A DNA stretch of 64,000 nucleotides from Actinobacillus suis ATCC 33415 (lineage in GTDB: Bacteria > Pseudomonadota > Gammaproteobacteria > Enterobacterales > Pasteurellaceae): the NCBI RefSeq assembly GCF_000739435.1, contig NZ_CP009159.1, forward strand, positions 2,378,501 to 2,442,500. Direction: 5' to 3'. Position 1 is the stretch's first letter. Each line of letters starts with the position of its first letter. Positions 41,162 through 51,402 of this stretch are shown one piece after another. Under the pieces are notes generated by a model, which saw only the letters and a program-made list of their open reading frames with translations, did no database searches and was not told where the DNA came from. A program made the translations under genes and the position numbers.

Positions 41162-41256
41162 GGTGAGATGGCCGAGCAGGCTGAAGGCGCTCCCCTGCTA
41201 AGGGAGTATAGGGTTCAAAAGCTCTATCGAGGGTTCGAATCCCTCTCTCACCGCCA
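41162..41256 (+). tRNA. tRNA-Ser (anticodon GCT)
   Basis: A 95-base class II tRNA with acceptor GGTGAGA / TCTCACC, anticodon loop CTGCTAA, a long variable arm, T-arm GGTTCGAATCC and encoded CCA. Confidence 0.97.
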
Positions 41257-41269
41257 TTTACTTTATCAC

Positions 41270-41346
41270 GCACCCGTAGCTCAGCTGGATAGAGTACTCG
41301 GCTACGAACCGAGCGGTCAGAGGTTCGAATCCTCTCGGGTGCGCCA
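41270..41346 (+). tRNA. tRNA-Arg (anticodon ACG), copy 1
   Basis: A 77-base cloverleaf with acceptor GCACCCG / CGGGTGC, anticodon loop CTACGAA, T-arm GGTTCGAATCC and encoded CCA. Identical to copy 2. Confidence 0.97.
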
Positions 41347-41418
41347 TTTTAATTTTTACTCTATTCAAATTAAAATGGTCGCTGATAAAACTAAATAACT
41401 CACCATTCAAAATACAAC

Positions 41419-41495
41419 GCACCCGTAGCTCAGCTGGATAGAGTACTCGGCTACGAACCGAGCGGTCAGAGGTTCGAATCCTCTCGGGTGCGCCA
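41419..41495 (+). tRNA. tRNA-Arg (anticodon ACG), copy 2
   Basis: Identical over all 77 bases to the copy at 41270; a tandem duplication with 72 bases between the copies. Confidence 0.97.
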
Positions 41496-41569
41496 TTTCA
41501 AACATTCAAATCTTTTTCGTAATTCAGCAAATTTTCCAATAATTTTAAAATTTATCCTTTACGGATTAG

Positions 41570-42889
41570 ATGCATTTTATTGATGATTTTATGCTTAAAT
41601 TTGCTTATCAAGAACATTTTAAATCTTACTATTACGATTCTCGTAACTTATCGCTTCAATTTCCTTCTATTAGTGCAGATCAAGATGCTGATGTTTGTAT
41701 CATTGGTGCCGGGTTTCTTGGCTTATCCACAGCACTTGAGTTAGCAGAAAAAGGTAAAAAAGTTATTATCTTAGAGGGTGCACGAGTTGGCTTCGGTGCA
41801 TCCGGTCGTTCCGGTGGTCAAGCGATTAACGGTTTTGAAGATGGCATTGATGAATATATTGAACAGGTCGGTTTAGAGAAAGCGCACAGATTATGGCAAA
41901 TGTCATTAGAAGCGATCGATATCATTGATGAGCGTGTAAAAAAACATCATATCCAATGTGATTGGAAAAAGGGATATGCGACGTTGGCGCTCAATCATCG
42001 CCGCATGGATGACTTGATTGCTATGGAACAAGCAAGCCGAGAGACCTTTGGCTATCAGCAAATGCAGCTTTGGGATAAAACACAACTTAAGCAACATTTA
42101 GGCAGCGATATTTATGTCGGTGCTTTATTTGATAGTAACTCAGGTCACTTGCATCCGTTAAATTATTGCTTAGGTCTAGCGCAAGCCTGTGTTAACGCCG
42201 GCGTGGTCATTTATGAACATTCGCCAGCGACTGAAATTCGAAGTGTAAGTGAGAGTAAAGCGGTCGTTTTTTCCGAAAAATTTACCATTTCGTGTGAATC
42301 AGTGGTTTTAGCAACTAATGCCTATATTGATGCGCTTTCTAAAAAGCTCACGTTTGGTATTGAGAAAAAAATTCTACCGGTCGAAAGCTTTATTATTGCT
42401 ACAGAACCACTGTCTCAGGCAATGGCGGATAGTCTTATCAATAATGGTATGTCTGTTTGCGATAACAATTTATTGTTGGATTATTACCGCTTATCTGCAG
42501 ATAACCGTTTGTTGTTTGGATCGGATTCTAGTACTAATGTGGATATGGTGGCAAAAATGCGCTCAGAAATGTTGGCGGTATTTCCACAATTAGAAGATGC
42601 CAAAATTGATTATGGTTGGGGCGGGCCGATTGATATGACGCTGAACTCAACCCCTCATTTTGGGCGGATTAAACCGAATATCTACTTTGCTCAAGGTTTT
42701 TCAGGGCATGGTGTTGCTTTAACCGGATTAGCCGGACGAATTATTCAAGAAGCAATTTTAGGCAATGACGAACGATTAGCGCTTTTTGAGAGTTTGAAAG
42801 TACCGAGTCTTTATGGCGGTAAATGGGTAAAAAGAATGGCATTGAAGGTTGGTATTCCTTATTATCGTTTTTTAGATAAATATAAATAA
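41570..42889 (+). CDS. FAD-dependent amine oxidase, gamma-glutamylputrescine oxidase-like
   Basis: A 439-residue flavoprotein of the D-amino-acid oxidase (DAO) superfamily. The FAD-binding motif CIIGAGFLGLSTALELAEKG lies near residue 43, then GFGASGRSGGQAINGFE, and the C-terminal FAQGFSGHGVALTGLAG. It most resembles PuuB, which oxidises gamma-glutamylputrescine in putrescine breakdown. No other puu gene lies near, so the substrate is unsure. Start 41570 or the ATG at 41591; neither has a strong ribosome site. It stands alone between tRNAs and a terminator. Confidence 0.8.
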   Translation: MHFIDDFMLKFAYQEHFKSYYYDSRNLSLQFPSISADQDADVCIIGAGFLGLSTALELAEKGKKVIILEGARVGFGASGRSGGQAINGFEDGIDEYIEQVGLEKAHRLWQMSLEAIDIIDERVKKHHIQCDWKKGYATLALNHRRMDDLIAMEQASRETFGYQQMQLWDKTQLKQHLGSDIYVGALFDSNSGHLHPLNYCLGLAQACVNAGVVIYEHSPATEIRSVSESKAVVFSEKFTISCESVVLATNAYIDALSKKLTFGIEKKILPVESFIIATEPLSQAMADSLINNGMSVCDNNLLLDYYRLSADNRLLFGSDSSTNVDMVAKMRSEMLAVFPQLEDAKIDYGWGGPIDMTLNSTPHFGRIKPNIYFAQGFSGHGVALTGLAGRIIQEAILGNDERLALFESLKVPSLYGGKWVKRMALKVGIPYYRFLDKYK

Positions 42890-42903
42890 TACTAATAAAA
42901 TCA

Positions 42904-42936
42904 AGGACGTAAGTATTCGCTTACGTCTTTTTTAAT
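42904..42936 (+). terminator. Terminator after the FAD oxidase
   Basis: GACGTAAG and CTTACGTC form a perfect stem around TATTCG, followed by six T. Confidence 0.88.
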
Positions 42937-43029
42937 TTTTACACCGCATAAATCTGGAAGCGGGTTATTTCGCAATGTACAAAATTCAGCTAGACTTGCG
43001 AACTAAAGGGAAATAATGAGGATTTCATA

Positions 43030-44535
43030 TTGAAAGGATTACTAGCACGATTATTTGTTGGTATGGCATTGTTGTTATGGGCATGGGATATGGTTTACCC
43101 TTGGCAGCAGCTCATGCAGGCAGAGGAGAATCGTTATGGACAGATTCAACAGCGACAAGTATTAAAAGTAGGAATGATCAACCATCCACTTTCTTATTTT
43201 GTCGGAGCGGATGGTACAGCCGGTATTGAGTATGAATTGGCAAAATCGTTTTCTGAGTACTTAGGTGTCGGTTTAGAAGTTAAATCATTTGAACACAGTG
43301 AACAGCTTTTTAAGGCATTAAAAGAGAATAAAATTGATATTGCTGCTGCCGGTTTATTGTATCAGCCTGAGTTAGGCGAACAATTTCAAATTGGTGCAAC
43401 CTATTATTCGGCTTCATGGCAAGTAGCATATAAAAAAGGTAAAACAAGACCGTATAAATTAGCAGATCTGCAAGATGAGTTGGTAGTGCCGTCTGGTTCT
43501 GCAGTGTTGCCTATTTTACAGAAGCTAAAGGAAGAGCATCCTAAGCTACGTTGGCATACGACAGATCAATTCACTCAAGAAGAATTGTTATTGCAAGTGG
43601 CAGAAGGAAAGATCCCTTATACGGTGGCTGTTTCCGTCGATATTTCTGCGGCTCAACATATTAGCCCGAATATTGCGGTTGGGTTTGATTTAACCGATGA
43701 AATGCCGGTACTTTGGTATTTGCCAAGCAGTTCATACAGTGAATTACAAGCGGCAGTGCTGGATTTCATGGATAATGCAAATGAGACGGGCTTGATTTCA
43801 CGTATTGAGGAAAAATATTTTAATCATTTGTCTCGCTTTGATTATGTCGATACTCAAAGTTATTTAAATGCAATTAAATCGGTATTACCTAAATATCAAC
43901 CGTTATTCGAAAAGTATCGAGGTGATTTAGAATGGCAAATGTTAGCGGCAATTGCTTATCAAGAATCGCATTGGGATCCGAGTGCAACTTCACCGACCGG
44001 TGTGCGTGGCATGATGATGTTGACACGGGATACAGCGGATAGAATGAAAATTACCGATCGAACAAATGCGGAACAAAGCATTCGTGCCGGTTCGGAATAT
44101 TTGCATCTGTTAATGGGACAAATTCCAGAAACTGTACCGAAGGAAGATCGTATTTGGTATGGGTTAGCGGCTTATAATATGGGATTAGGGCATTTATTAG
44201 ATGTTAGACGTTTAACCAAACAGCTCGGTGGCGATCCGGATAATTGGTTGGACGTGAAGAAAAATTTACCGCTTTTAGCGGAGAAACGCCACTATAGCCG
44301 CTTAAAATACGGGTATGCAAGAGGTTTTGAGGCTTTTCAATACGTAGAGAATATTCGTCGTTATTATAGTAGTATAATAAATCATCAACGTGTTGAAGAG
44401 CAGAAAGTACAGGCGTTACAGCTTTCGAAGCAACAAGCTCAAGAAAGTCAGTTATTGGAAGCTTCTCCAATAGCCCCTTTTACGGATAAAATGCTAACTC
44501 AACCGGAACAATCCAACGAAGTCATTAAGGAATAG
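43030..44535 (+). CDS. mltF: Membrane-bound lytic murein transglycosylase F
   Basis: A 501-residue exported murein hydrolase. One N-terminal hydrophobic segment (about residues 4-20) leads into a solute-binding-like domain ([12 protein letters not shown] to about residue 270) and a lytic transglycosylase domain with the catalytic glutamate E312 in [10 protein letters not shown] and the GVRGMMMLT and AAYNMGLGH motifs. The start is TTG at 43030, with TGAGGA before it; the ATG at 43017 is out of frame. A small basic gene follows after 4 bases. Confidence 0.92.
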   Translation: MKGLLARLFVGMALLLWAWDMVYPWQQLMQAEENRYGQIQQRQVLKVGMINHPLSYFVGADGTAGIEYELAKSFSEYLGVGLEVKSFEHSEQLFKALKENKIDIAAAGLLYQPELGEQFQIGATYYSASWQVAYKKGKTRPYKLADLQDELVVPSGSAVLPILQKLKEEHPKLRWHTTDQFTQEELLLQVAEGKIPYTVAVSVDISAAQHISPNIAVGFDLTDEMPVLWYLPSSSYSELQAAVLDFMDNANETGLISRIEEKYFNHLSRFDYVDTQSYLNAIKSVLPKYQPLFEKYRGDLEWQMLAAIAYQESHWDPSATSPTGVRGMMMLTRDTADRMKITDRTNAEQSIRAGSEYLHLLMGQIPETVPKEDRIWYGLAAYNMGLGHLLDVRRLTKQLGGDPDNWLDVKKNLPLLAEKRHYSRLKYGYARGFEAFQYVENIRRYYSSIINHQRVEEQKVQALQLSKQQAQESQLLEASPIAPFTDKMLTQPEQSNEVIKE

Positions 44536-44539
44536 TTTT

Positions 44540-44680
44540 ATGAGAAAACGTAAACTGAAAAGTAGAAAAACCTTAGCGCGTAACAATAAATCTCGTCGAA
44601 TTTTGCAAATTCTAAAGAGAAAACGTCGGATTGCAGCTCGCCATAGTTTAGCTTTTATGATGTTGCAGAATGAAGAATAG
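44540..44680 (+). CDS. Small highly basic protein of 46 residues, unknown function
   Basis: Too short for usual ORF filters. It begins MRKRKLKSRKTLARNN and ends AFMMLQNEE; 17 of 46 residues are lysine or arginine, two further are histidine or glutamine. AAGGA lies 8 bases before the ATG, inside the end of mltF, and only 4 bases separate the two genes; a strong terminator follows within 25 bases. These signs support a real gene cotranslated with mltF. It looks like a nucleic-acid or ribosome-binding peptide, but I do not recognise the family. Confidence 0.7.
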   Translation: MRKRKLKSRKTLARNNKSRRILQILKRKRRIAARHSLAFMMLQNEE

Positions 44681-44704
44681 CCAGTTAGGTGAAAACTTAA
44701 GTTA

Positions 44705-44737
44705 TAAAAAAACCGTCCTTTAAGGACGGTTTTTTTA
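44705..44737. terminator. Bidirectional terminator after the small basic gene
   Basis: AACCGTCCT and AGGACGGTT (44711-44719, 44723-44731) with a 3-base loop, A-run on the left and T-run on the right. Serves the mltF transcript and the convergent dolP transcript. Confidence 0.9.
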
Positions 44738-44741
44738 CGTT

Positions 44742-45332
44742 CTATTGTGCATAGCTAATCACTTTAATAACTTTGCTGACACCACTTACTGTACGAGCTG
44801 CTTCTGCTGCTGCATCTGCTTGGGTTGGTGAAAGTTTTCCGACTAAGAACACTTCTCCATTTTCAGTAATGACTTTCACTTCTGTTGATTTTACTTCCGA
44901 ATTAATCAGTAATTTTGATTTCACTGCGGTAGTAATCCAGCTATCAATAGAGATCTGACCAACACCAATTTTTGAGCCGGTACGAATTTCATTATATATT
45001 TCAGTAACACCTTCTGCGCCGGCAGCAAGATTCTTCGCATTTTCAACCGCATCAAACCCCGGAGCTTGACCGATTAGCAATACTTTACCATTGTAAGCGA
45101 CTACATTAATGCGAGCTTCTTGTTTCAGTTGTTCATCTTTATTGATATTGTAAGCAACACGTTCTTCTAAGATCTCATCATCCACTTGTGTGCCGGTAGA
45201 ACGAGGATCGGTTGCTACTTTAGTTGCAATAGCTGCGGAAGTAACTACAGTTGTTGCAATACAACCTTGTAATGATAAGAGGCTTACAGCGAATAAACTC
45301 GCTACACTGATTCGTTTGGCTAAAGTAAGCAT
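44742..45332 (-). CDS. dolP: Outer-membrane lipoprotein with two BON domains
   Basis: A 196-residue lipoprotein (formerly YraP) of the inner leaflet of the outer membrane; it supports outer-membrane integrity and septal amidase control. Signal peptide with lipobox LQGC, lipidated C24; two BON domains follow (about 50-120 and 125-195). AAGGA precedes the ATG. Last gene of the lpoA-yraN-diaA-dolP operon, the same order as in E. coli. Confidence 0.93.
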   Translation of the reverse strand: MLTLAKRISVASLFAVSLLSLQGCIATTVVTSAAIATKVATDPRSTGTQVDDEILEERVAYNINKDEQLKQEARINVVAYNGKVLLIGQAPGFDAVENAKNLAAGAEGVTEIYNEIRTGSKIGVGQISIDSWITTAVKSKLLINSEVKSTEVKVITENGEVFLVGKLSPTQADAAAEAARTVSGVSKVIKVISYAQ

Positions 45333-45351
45333 AACAATATCCTTCTAAATG

Positions 45352-45930
45352 TTAAGAAAAGAGTAACTGGTCAACTAATTCACAGAGTAAGTTTACACAG
45401 AATTGATGGCCTTCGATAATTCGTAATTCATTACTGGAAGGCATTGAAATTTCAAGGTCGTGATCGTCAAGCAAACCTTGTGTATGGTCATTACGGCTAC
45501 TGGTAAATGCTAAAACTTCTAAACCTTCATTTTTTGCAGAATGTAGCGCATTTAAGACCGCTTCTTCATCGCCTAGAGGCGAAAAACTAATAAATAAGTC
45601 TCCCTCTTTTGCAATTGCTTGTAGCTGTTTACGATAGATTTGCGTAAGGTCGTTATCTTGTGCAATTACCCCTGCCAACACACCGTCAAATTGCAATAAT
45701 TGAGCTGCAAAGCTTGGGCGCGCAAGATCGTATTTATGTAATAAATGGCTGACTAAAAGCTGTGCGTTCGCATATGAACGCCCGTGTCCGCATACAATAA
45801 TCTTATTACCTCTCAATAAACAGGCAACAATGCGATTTGCGGCTTCGCTAAGCGTTTTAGGCAGTAATTCCGCCGCTGCAATCTGGATCTGGATGCTTTC
45901 GGTAAAGCGATCTTGTATTTTTTCTAGCAT
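45352..45930 (-). CDS. diaA: DnaA initiator-associating protein DiaA
   Basis: A 192-residue SIS-domain protein that binds DnaA and helps it assemble at oriC, so that initiation is timely. It begins MLEKIQDRFTESIQIQIAAA, as E. coli DiaA does, and keeps the SIS core (KIIVCGHGRSYANAQ). I chose the ATG at 45930; the longer frame overlaps yraN more. It lies between yraN and dolP. Confidence 0.9.
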   Translation of the reverse strand: MLEKIQDRFTESIQIQIAAAELLPKTLSEAANRIVACLLRGNKIIVCGHGRSYANAQLLVSHLLHKYDLARPSFAAQLLQFDGVLAGVIAQDNDLTQIYRKQLQAIAKEGDLFISFSPLGDEEAVLNALHSAKNEGLEVLAFTSSRNDHTQGLLDDHDLEISMPSSNELRIIEGHQFCVNLLCELVDQLLFS

Positions 45931-45938
45931 GAAAAGAA

Positions 45939-46310
45939 CTATCCTAAAAAATTGGGGATCCAAAGAGGCGGATCATTTCCTTCAAAGGCAACAACATCAA
46001 AGCGACAGTTTGCCGTGTCTAAGCTCTGTTTACGTTGCGTAAACAGCCACATATTTGCGGCATCTAACCATTTTTGTTGTTTTCGGTAATCAATACTTTC
46101 GACTGCAGAGCCGAAGCGCTTACTTTTACGTTGGCGAACTTCTACAAAAACCAAGGTTTCACCTTGTTGCATAATAAGATCAAGTTCGCCGCATTTAAAA
46201 GTCTGATTAGCCGCAATGAATTTCAGCCCTTGCCCTTCTAAAAAGGCACGGGCTTTATCTTCAAAACAAGCACCTTGAGAACGCTTAGTTAGCGCTTTGA
46301 ACAGCACCAT
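45939..46310 (-). CDS. yraN: UPF0102 family protein YraN
   Basis: A 123-residue protein with a restriction-endonuclease-like fold ([24 protein letters not shown] holds the acidic core). Function unknown; relatives are proposed Holliday-junction or DNA-repair nucleases. Its start overlaps the end of lpoA by 26 bases, so the pair is translationally coupled. Confidence 0.92.
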   Translation of the reverse strand: MVLFKALTKRSQGACFEDKARAFLEGQGLKFIAANQTFKCGELDLIMQQGETLVFVEVRQRKSKRFGSAVESIDYRKQQKWLDAANMWLFTQRKQSLDTANCRFDVVAFEGNDPPLWIPNFLG

Positions 46311-48033
46311 TACGATATTGCAACCAAGTCATTTCACGTTCGATATTACAATTCGGACCTGCAGTTAAGTTGCCTGTTAAACCGGAGACACTGTAACCCG
46401 GAATTTGGCGGAACTCATTAAATTTATTCGCAAGTGCCCAAGCATCGGAACCCATTGCATATAAGCGCATCATTGAGAAATCGCTTGCCGCTAGGCTATC
46501 TGCTTTTTTGTATTCATCCGAATCTGTGTCAGACAATAATGGAATTTCGCTGAATTTTACGCCTTCCATCGAAGTACGGAACTCAATCCCGTTATTCGGT
46601 GAGTTACTACGTGAAGAGGTATAAATAGCAAGCTGTCCGGCTAGCACCGAGTTATCAACGCCTTGTTTTAATTCAAGTAATTGTTCAGCTGTACCTAGTG
46701 CGTATAATGCCGCGCCTTGAATACTGCCTGAGTTTTGAATAGCCACAACAGAATCTTGTGGGATGTTGTAATAACGAACATCTGCATCCGTATTGGTTAA
46801 TTGTCTCCAGCGTTGAGCAAACGCATCAGCAGAACGTTGTCCGAAATCATCTTGCGGTGCTGCAACAATCGCACGAGAGTAACCGTCACGATATAAACGA
46901 TCTGCACCTGCTCTTGCTTCAGCTTCCGGTGATAAACCGTAGTAACATACGCCCGGAATCGCTTTAACATTTGGGGTTGAGTTTAGCGCTAACACGTTAA
47001 CACCTTTAATTTCAGGGCTGATGAGCATTTCATCAACACGAGATTTAAGTAACGGCCCGATAATTGTTTGTGCGCCTTGTTGTTTTGCTTGCGCTAAAAT
47101 ACTTTCAACAGAACCGCTATCAGTATCATAGGTTTGTACTGCAATTGAGTCGCTACCTTTGGCGTCATTAAAGCCTTTTTTGATGATATCGCCTAAAATT
47201 TTCGCATCACCACTTAATGGTAAAAGTAACGCAACGCCATTTAATTGAGTTTGTTGGAAGTTTGATACATTTTGTAGTTCAGCCGGCATAAAAGAAACCG
47301 CACTGTGATTAGGATACAGTTGCTTCCAGTTATTGATACCTTGTGGCATTTGTGCCGGTGTTGAAACGTTTTGGTTATATACCGCAATAAGCGCTAGCCA
47401 ACCTGCAAATTCCGTTTCGCCTGGGCCTGCGCTTGCGACTGAAAGCACACCTTTATTGGCATTACGTAATAATGCCCAAATTTGGTCATTATTTTCTTGG
47501 CGTAAACGATTTTCAGAGAATTGTGCGCTCATCAAAGAACGGGCACGTACCGCTTCGATAACATCTTTGTTATTTTCCGCAATACGCGCTTGAGTTTGGT
47601 GATAACGTAACAATTGTGACTTGCTTAACAATGCGATTGGCACAAGTTTAAGTTGTGCTACTGCCTGAGCGTTGTTGGCTTGTAAAGCGGAAAGCTGCGC
47701 CGCAACTAAGTTATATTCGACTTTTTGAATTTCATTTTTTTGAATTTCAGCAAGCGAAGCATTTAATTCATCAAACATATTTTGTGCTTCGAACGCTTTA
47801 TTTTCATCAATCAATTTACGAATTGCGAGTAAGCGATAAGTGATTTTATCTTCTTTATCCGTCGCTTGCTCCGCTTTATTGATATAAAACTCAGAAGTTG
47901 CGTACGCTTCATTTTTTACCGTTTTTGTTAACGGGTTTTCAAAAAAACTTGTACCGGTACAAGCAGAAAGAAAAAGTGCCATTGCCGTTGGGACAAAGAC
48001 AGTTTTTAGTTTCTGTTTTAAAATAGTCGCCAT
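46285..48033 (-). CDS. lpoA: Penicillin-binding protein activator LpoA
   Basis: A 582-residue outer-membrane lipoprotein that reaches through the murein to activate PBP1a. Lipobox LSAC with lipidated C25; a helical TPR-like N-domain (about 30-250) is followed by a periplasmic-binding-protein-like C-domain (about 255-575; [26 protein letters not shown]). Head of the operon with yraN, diaA and dolP, and divergent from rsmI, as in E. coli. Confidence 0.95.
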   Translation of the reverse strand: MATILKQKLKTVFVPTAMALFLSACTGTSFFENPLTKTVKNEAYATSEFYINKAEQATDKEDKITYRLLAIRKLIDENKAFEAQNMFDELNASLAEIQKNEIQKVEYNLVAAQLSALQANNAQAVAQLKLVPIALLSKSQLLRYHQTQARIAENNKDVIEAVRARSLMSAQFSENRLRQENNDQIWALLRNANKGVLSVASAGPGETEFAGWLALIAVYNQNVSTPAQMPQGINNWKQLYPNHSAVSFMPAELQNVSNFQQTQLNGVALLLPLSGDAKILGDIIKKGFNDAKGSDSIAVQTYDTDSGSVESILAQAKQQGAQTIIGPLLKSRVDEMLISPEIKGVNVLALNSTPNVKAIPGVCYYGLSPEAEARAGADRLYRDGYSRAIVAAPQDDFGQRSADAFAQRWRQLTNTDADVRYYNIPQDSVVAIQNSGSIQGAALYALGTAEQLLELKQGVDNSVLAGQLAIYTSSRSNSPNNGIEFRTSMEGVKFSEIPLLSDTDSDEYKKADSLAASDFSMMRLYAMGSDAWALANKFNEFRQIPGYSVSGLTGNLTAGPNCNIEREMTWLQYRNGAVQSAN

Positions 48034-48105
48034 TGTATTGCTCCTAATAGACTATAATAGGCAGAATAATGTTGAAATCTTACTTACCAAACGAGTGAAA
48101 AGCAA

Positions 48106-48960
48106 ATGAAAAACGAACAAAACGGCACTTTGTATATTGTCGCAACGCCAATCGGTAACCTTGGAGATATAACTCAACGAGCATTAGACACTTTTGCCCA
48201 AGTCGATTTAATTGCTGCGGAAGATACCCGTCATAGCGGTTTATTACTTAGTCATTATGGCATCAAAAAACCGTTTTTTGCCTTACATGATCATAATGAA
48301 CAACAAAAAGCTGCCGTATTAGTCGAAAAATTACAACAAGGGCTGAATATTGCCCTGATTTCCGATGCCGGAACGCCATTAATTAGTGATCCGGGTTTCC
48401 ACTTGGTGCGCCATTGCCGCCAAGCCGGAGTCAAAGTCGTGCCATTACCCGGAGCTTGTGCGGCGATTACTGCACTTTGTGCTTCCGGTATTGCCTCTGA
48501 CCGCTTTTGTTTTGAAGGGTTCTTACCGGCTAAGACAAAATCACGCTGCGATAAATTAGCGGAAGTGGCTGATGAAGCACGCACACTGATTTTTTATGAA
48601 TCAACTCATCGCATTTTAGATACGCTTGAAGATATGCAGAAAATGTTGGGCGCTGATCGTTATGTGGTGATGGCTCGTGAAATTACCAAAACGTGGGAAA
48701 CCATTCACGGCGATACGTTGGCAAATTTAATTGCATGGTTAAATGAAGACAGCAATCGCATTAAAGGTGAGATTGTGTTAGTGGTGGAAGGAAAAACGCA
48801 ACAAGACGATGAAGAATTTTCCACCCAAGCGGTTAAATTACTCGGTTTACTTTGCCAAGAATTACCGCTGAAAAAAGCGGCGGCAATCGTAGCGGAGACT
48901 TTCGGCTATAAAAAGAATGCACTTTATCAATACGGTTTGGAACATCTCTCCGATAACTAA
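48106..48960 (+). CDS. rsmI: 16S rRNA (cytidine-1402 2'-O) methyltransferase RsmI
   Basis: A 284-residue tetrapyrrole-methylase-fold enzyme that methylates C1402 of 16S rRNA near the P site. Motifs: [38 protein letters not shown] and [11 protein letters not shown]. Divergent from lpoA with 72 bases between and a TATAAT-like element at about 48053. Confidence 0.95.
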   Translation: MKNEQNGTLYIVATPIGNLGDITQRALDTFAQVDLIAAEDTRHSGLLLSHYGIKKPFFALHDHNEQQKAAVLVEKLQQGLNIALISDAGTPLISDPGFHLVRHCRQAGVKVVPLPGACAAITALCASGIASDRFCFEGFLPAKTKSRCDKLAEVADEARTLIFYESTHRILDTLEDMQKMLGADRYVVMAREITKTWETIHGDTLANLIAWLNEDSNRIKGEIVLVVEGKTQQDDEEFSTQAVKLLGLLCQELPLKKAAAIVAETFGYKKNALYQYGLEHLSDN

Positions 48961-48963
48961 AAT

Positions 48964-49000
48964 ACAAGCGGTTAAATTTCCTAAAAATTTAACCGCTTGT
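48964..49000. terminator. Inverted uptake-signal terminator between rsmI and epmC
   Basis: ACAAGCGGTTAAATTT (48964-48979) and AAATTTAACCGCTTGT (48985-49000), a 16-base perfect stem with a 5-base loop between convergent genes. Confidence 0.8.
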
Positions 49001-49003
49001 TTG

Positions 49004-49573
49004 TTAGATTCTCGCCAAATCAAAATTTGCTAAATCAATTTTATCCTCTGTGCCGTAGAATTCGGCTAACGCTTTACGTAGCGTTTCGGCACGTTTGGGT
49101 AAATAACCACGCTCCGCATAAATTTTTACTTGATCAAAAACTGCTTGTTTAAACGCGGAATTATCGCCCGGATTACCGGAAAGATTATCCGCACTGGCAA
49201 AATAGCGGAAGCCGGCAGCGGTTGCCAACACCCATTCAATCGCTTGCGGTTTAACTTCCACTGATTCAAATTCACGCTGACGTTCTGCCGAGCGTCCGTC
49301 CGGTTCGTACCAATAGCCGAAATCTTCTAATTTACGGCGTTCAGTTCCTGCCACAAGCCAATGGGCAATCTCATGTAATGCACTGCTGTAATAGCCGTGT
49401 GCAAATAAAATCACGTTGTACGGGCGATCGGATTTCACGCCGTCTTCATCTAAAAATGCGGGTAAGTAAATCGGGTAGTCTTCGCCCTTTTCTAAGCGAG
49501 TATTGTATTCTTCGGCGAAACATTCATCGAAAATACGAATAATGTCTTCAATTTTATGATTGTCTTGGTTCAT
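49004..49573 (-). CDS. epmC: Elongation factor P hydroxylase
   Basis: A 189-residue protein of the EpmC (YfcM) family, which hydroxylates the beta-lysyl-modified lysine of EF-P. The metal motif HEIAH, the YGYWYEPDGRSAE-like block (FGYWYEPDGR) and EVKPQAIEW match the family. I chose the ATG at 49573 (MNQDNHKIEDIIRIFDECFAE); the longer frame of 18 more codons has no homologous extension. It lies just after dsbD on the same strand. Confidence 0.88.
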   Translation of the reverse strand: MNQDNHKIEDIIRIFDECFAEEYNTRLEKGEDYPIYLPAFLDEDGVKSDRPYNVILFAHGYYSSALHEIAHWLVAGTERRKLEDFGYWYEPDGRSAERQREFESVEVKPQAIEWVLATAAGFRYFASADNLSGNPGDNSAFKQAVFDQVKIYAERGYLPKRAETLRKALAEFYGTEDKIDLANFDLARI

Positions 49574-49631
49574 AGCAAACTTATTGTGATTAATAAAAAA
49601 ATGGCACAGGCGATTGACTTGTGCCATAAGA

Positions 49632-51383
49632 TTATAACTGATTTAGCCAATTTAAAAATTGATTTGCTTCTAAGAAGCCGGTAACTCTTGATTGCGTCAG
49701 TTCATTACCGTTCTCATCAAAGAATAAAATGGTCGGTAAACCTAGTACGTTGAAGTGTTTCATCAGCTCATCGTTTTGTGGCGAATTATTGGTCATATCC
49801 ACTTGCAGCACCACCATTTCAGCCAATTTTTGCTGTACAGCTTGGTCGGTAAAAGTGTATTTCTCAAATTCCTTACACGCTACACACCAGTCAGCGTACA
49901 GATCTAACATCACTTTTTTGCCTTGTGAAGCGGTCAATTTTGCTTGTAATTCTGCAAGTGATTGCACGCGTTCAAAGGCTAAGTGGTTGCTTACTTGTGC
50001 CGAATGGCTACTGTTACCTTGATTCCACACTAAATTCGCCCAAGGGTAAGAAGCAAGCGCAAATGTAAAAAATAGTAGAATTCTGACCGCTTGTTTGATG
50101 ACACCTTGTGCCGGAATCACGCTAATCAACCAGCCAACAAACACCATTGCCAGCGCCGACCACATCAACGGCTCATAATGGCTTGGTAAAATACGGCTAA
50201 GTAAAAAGACCGGTAAAGCTAACATCACAAACCCGAAGGCGGTTTTGACTTTCAATAACCAATCGCCCGATTTCGGCAAAATACGGTTACCGAATAAGGT
50301 AATCAGAATTAACGGAATTCCCATTCCTAAAGCTAATAAATAGAGTGCTAATCCGCCTGTGAGTAAGTCCCCACTTTGGGCAACATACAGTAATGCACCG
50401 GATAATGGCGCGGAAGTACAAGGTGAAGCGACTAAACCGGCAATCATCCCCATCACAAATACACTACCAAATGCACCGCCTTGCTGTTTCTGACTCATCG
50501 CATTCAGTTTTTGTTGCCATGAATTCGGCAAACGGATTTCAAATAAGCCGAACATCGAAGCGGCTAAAATGGTGAATAGAATCGCAAGCGAAATCAGTAC
50601 CGGCGGACTTTGCAACGCCACTTGGAACGGTAAGCCGATCGCCGCCACCACTAAACCTAATAGCGTATAAGTAAGCGCCATACCTTGTACATAAGCAAAG
50701 CTGAGTAATAATGCTTTAAACGTGTTAGGGCGTTGCTTATTGCCAATCACAATTGCAGATAATAACGGCAACATTGGCAAGACGCACGGGGTAAAGGCTA
50801 AACCGATACCCAGTACAAAGAACCAGAAAATCGATAAACGATTGTTCGCTAAGTTCTCGGCAAGCTGATCCTGTTCCGCTTTCGGCGCATTAGCCTGTGG
50901 CTGAGAAGCGGTTGAATTTTCACTATTTTTTGCAAAATTTTGTGCGGAATCGACCGCTTGTTGCCCGTCTAATGCAATGCTGACCGTTTCAGGCGGGTAG
51001 CAAAAACCTTTGGTACAGCCTTGGTAACGAACCGAAAGACTACTGTTTGCTTGTGCCGCAGAGAATGTTACCGGCAGCGTAAGCTGATCACGGAAAATTT
51101 CGACATCACCAAAAAATTCATCATGATAATTTTCCGCAGCAGGGAAAGCTAACGGCTGGATTTCAGCATTTTGTGGCGTGACTTGTATTTCTTTTTTATA
51201 CAGATAATAGCCGTCTGCAATTTGCCAATTCAGCTCAATTTGATTATCGGATTTCGGTGTCGCCGAAAAAGCGAAAGCCTCTGCGCCGCTTAAATATTTT
51301 GGCTGATTATTGCCAAACAAGCCGGCATGTGCGGGAAGTGTTAGCGCTAAGCTAACAAATAAGAGAATGAAACGTTTCAACAT
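49632..51383 (-). CDS. dsbD: Thiol:disulfide interchange protein DsbD
   Basis: A 583-residue inner-membrane protein that moves electrons from cytoplasmic thioredoxin to periplasmic DsbC, DsbG and CcmG. Signal peptide 1-20; N-terminal periplasmic domain with C123 and C128 (CTKGFC); eight-helix core with the cysteines of TPCVLPMLPLL and SPCTSAPLSG; C-terminal thioredoxin domain with CVAC (C500, C503). Intact. Two uptake signals lie inside the gene. Confidence 0.96.
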   Translation of the reverse strand: MLKRFILLFVSLALTLPAHAGLFGNNQPKYLSGAEAFAFSATPKSDNQIELNWQIADGYYLYKKEIQVTPQNAEIQPLAFPAAENYHDEFFGDVEIFRDQLTLPVTFSAAQANSSLSVRYQGCTKGFCYPPETVSIALDGQQAVDSAQNFAKNSENSTASQPQANAPKAEQDQLAENLANNRLSIFWFFVLGIGLAFTPCVLPMLPLLSAIVIGNKQRPNTFKALLLSFAYVQGMALTYTLLGLVVAAIGLPFQVALQSPPVLISLAILFTILAASMFGLFEIRLPNSWQQKLNAMSQKQQGGAFGSVFVMGMIAGLVASPCTSAPLSGALLYVAQSGDLLTGGLALYLLALGMGIPLILITLFGNRILPKSGDWLLKVKTAFGFVMLALPVFLLSRILPSHYEPLMWSALAMVFVGWLISVIPAQGVIKQAVRILLFFTFALASYPWANLVWNQGNSSHSAQVSNHLAFERVQSLAELQAKLTASQGKKVMLDLYADWCVACKEFEKYTFTDQAVQQKLAEMVVLQVDMTNNSPQNDELMKHFNVLGLPTILFFDENGNELTQSRVTGFLEANQFLNWLNQL

Positions 51384-51402
51384 ACGAATTAATACAAATA
51401 AT

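Noticed and set aside
41138..41398. Open frame spanning the tRNA-Ser and first tRNA-Arg genes
   Set aside because: It is made of tRNA sequence; no protein is expected.
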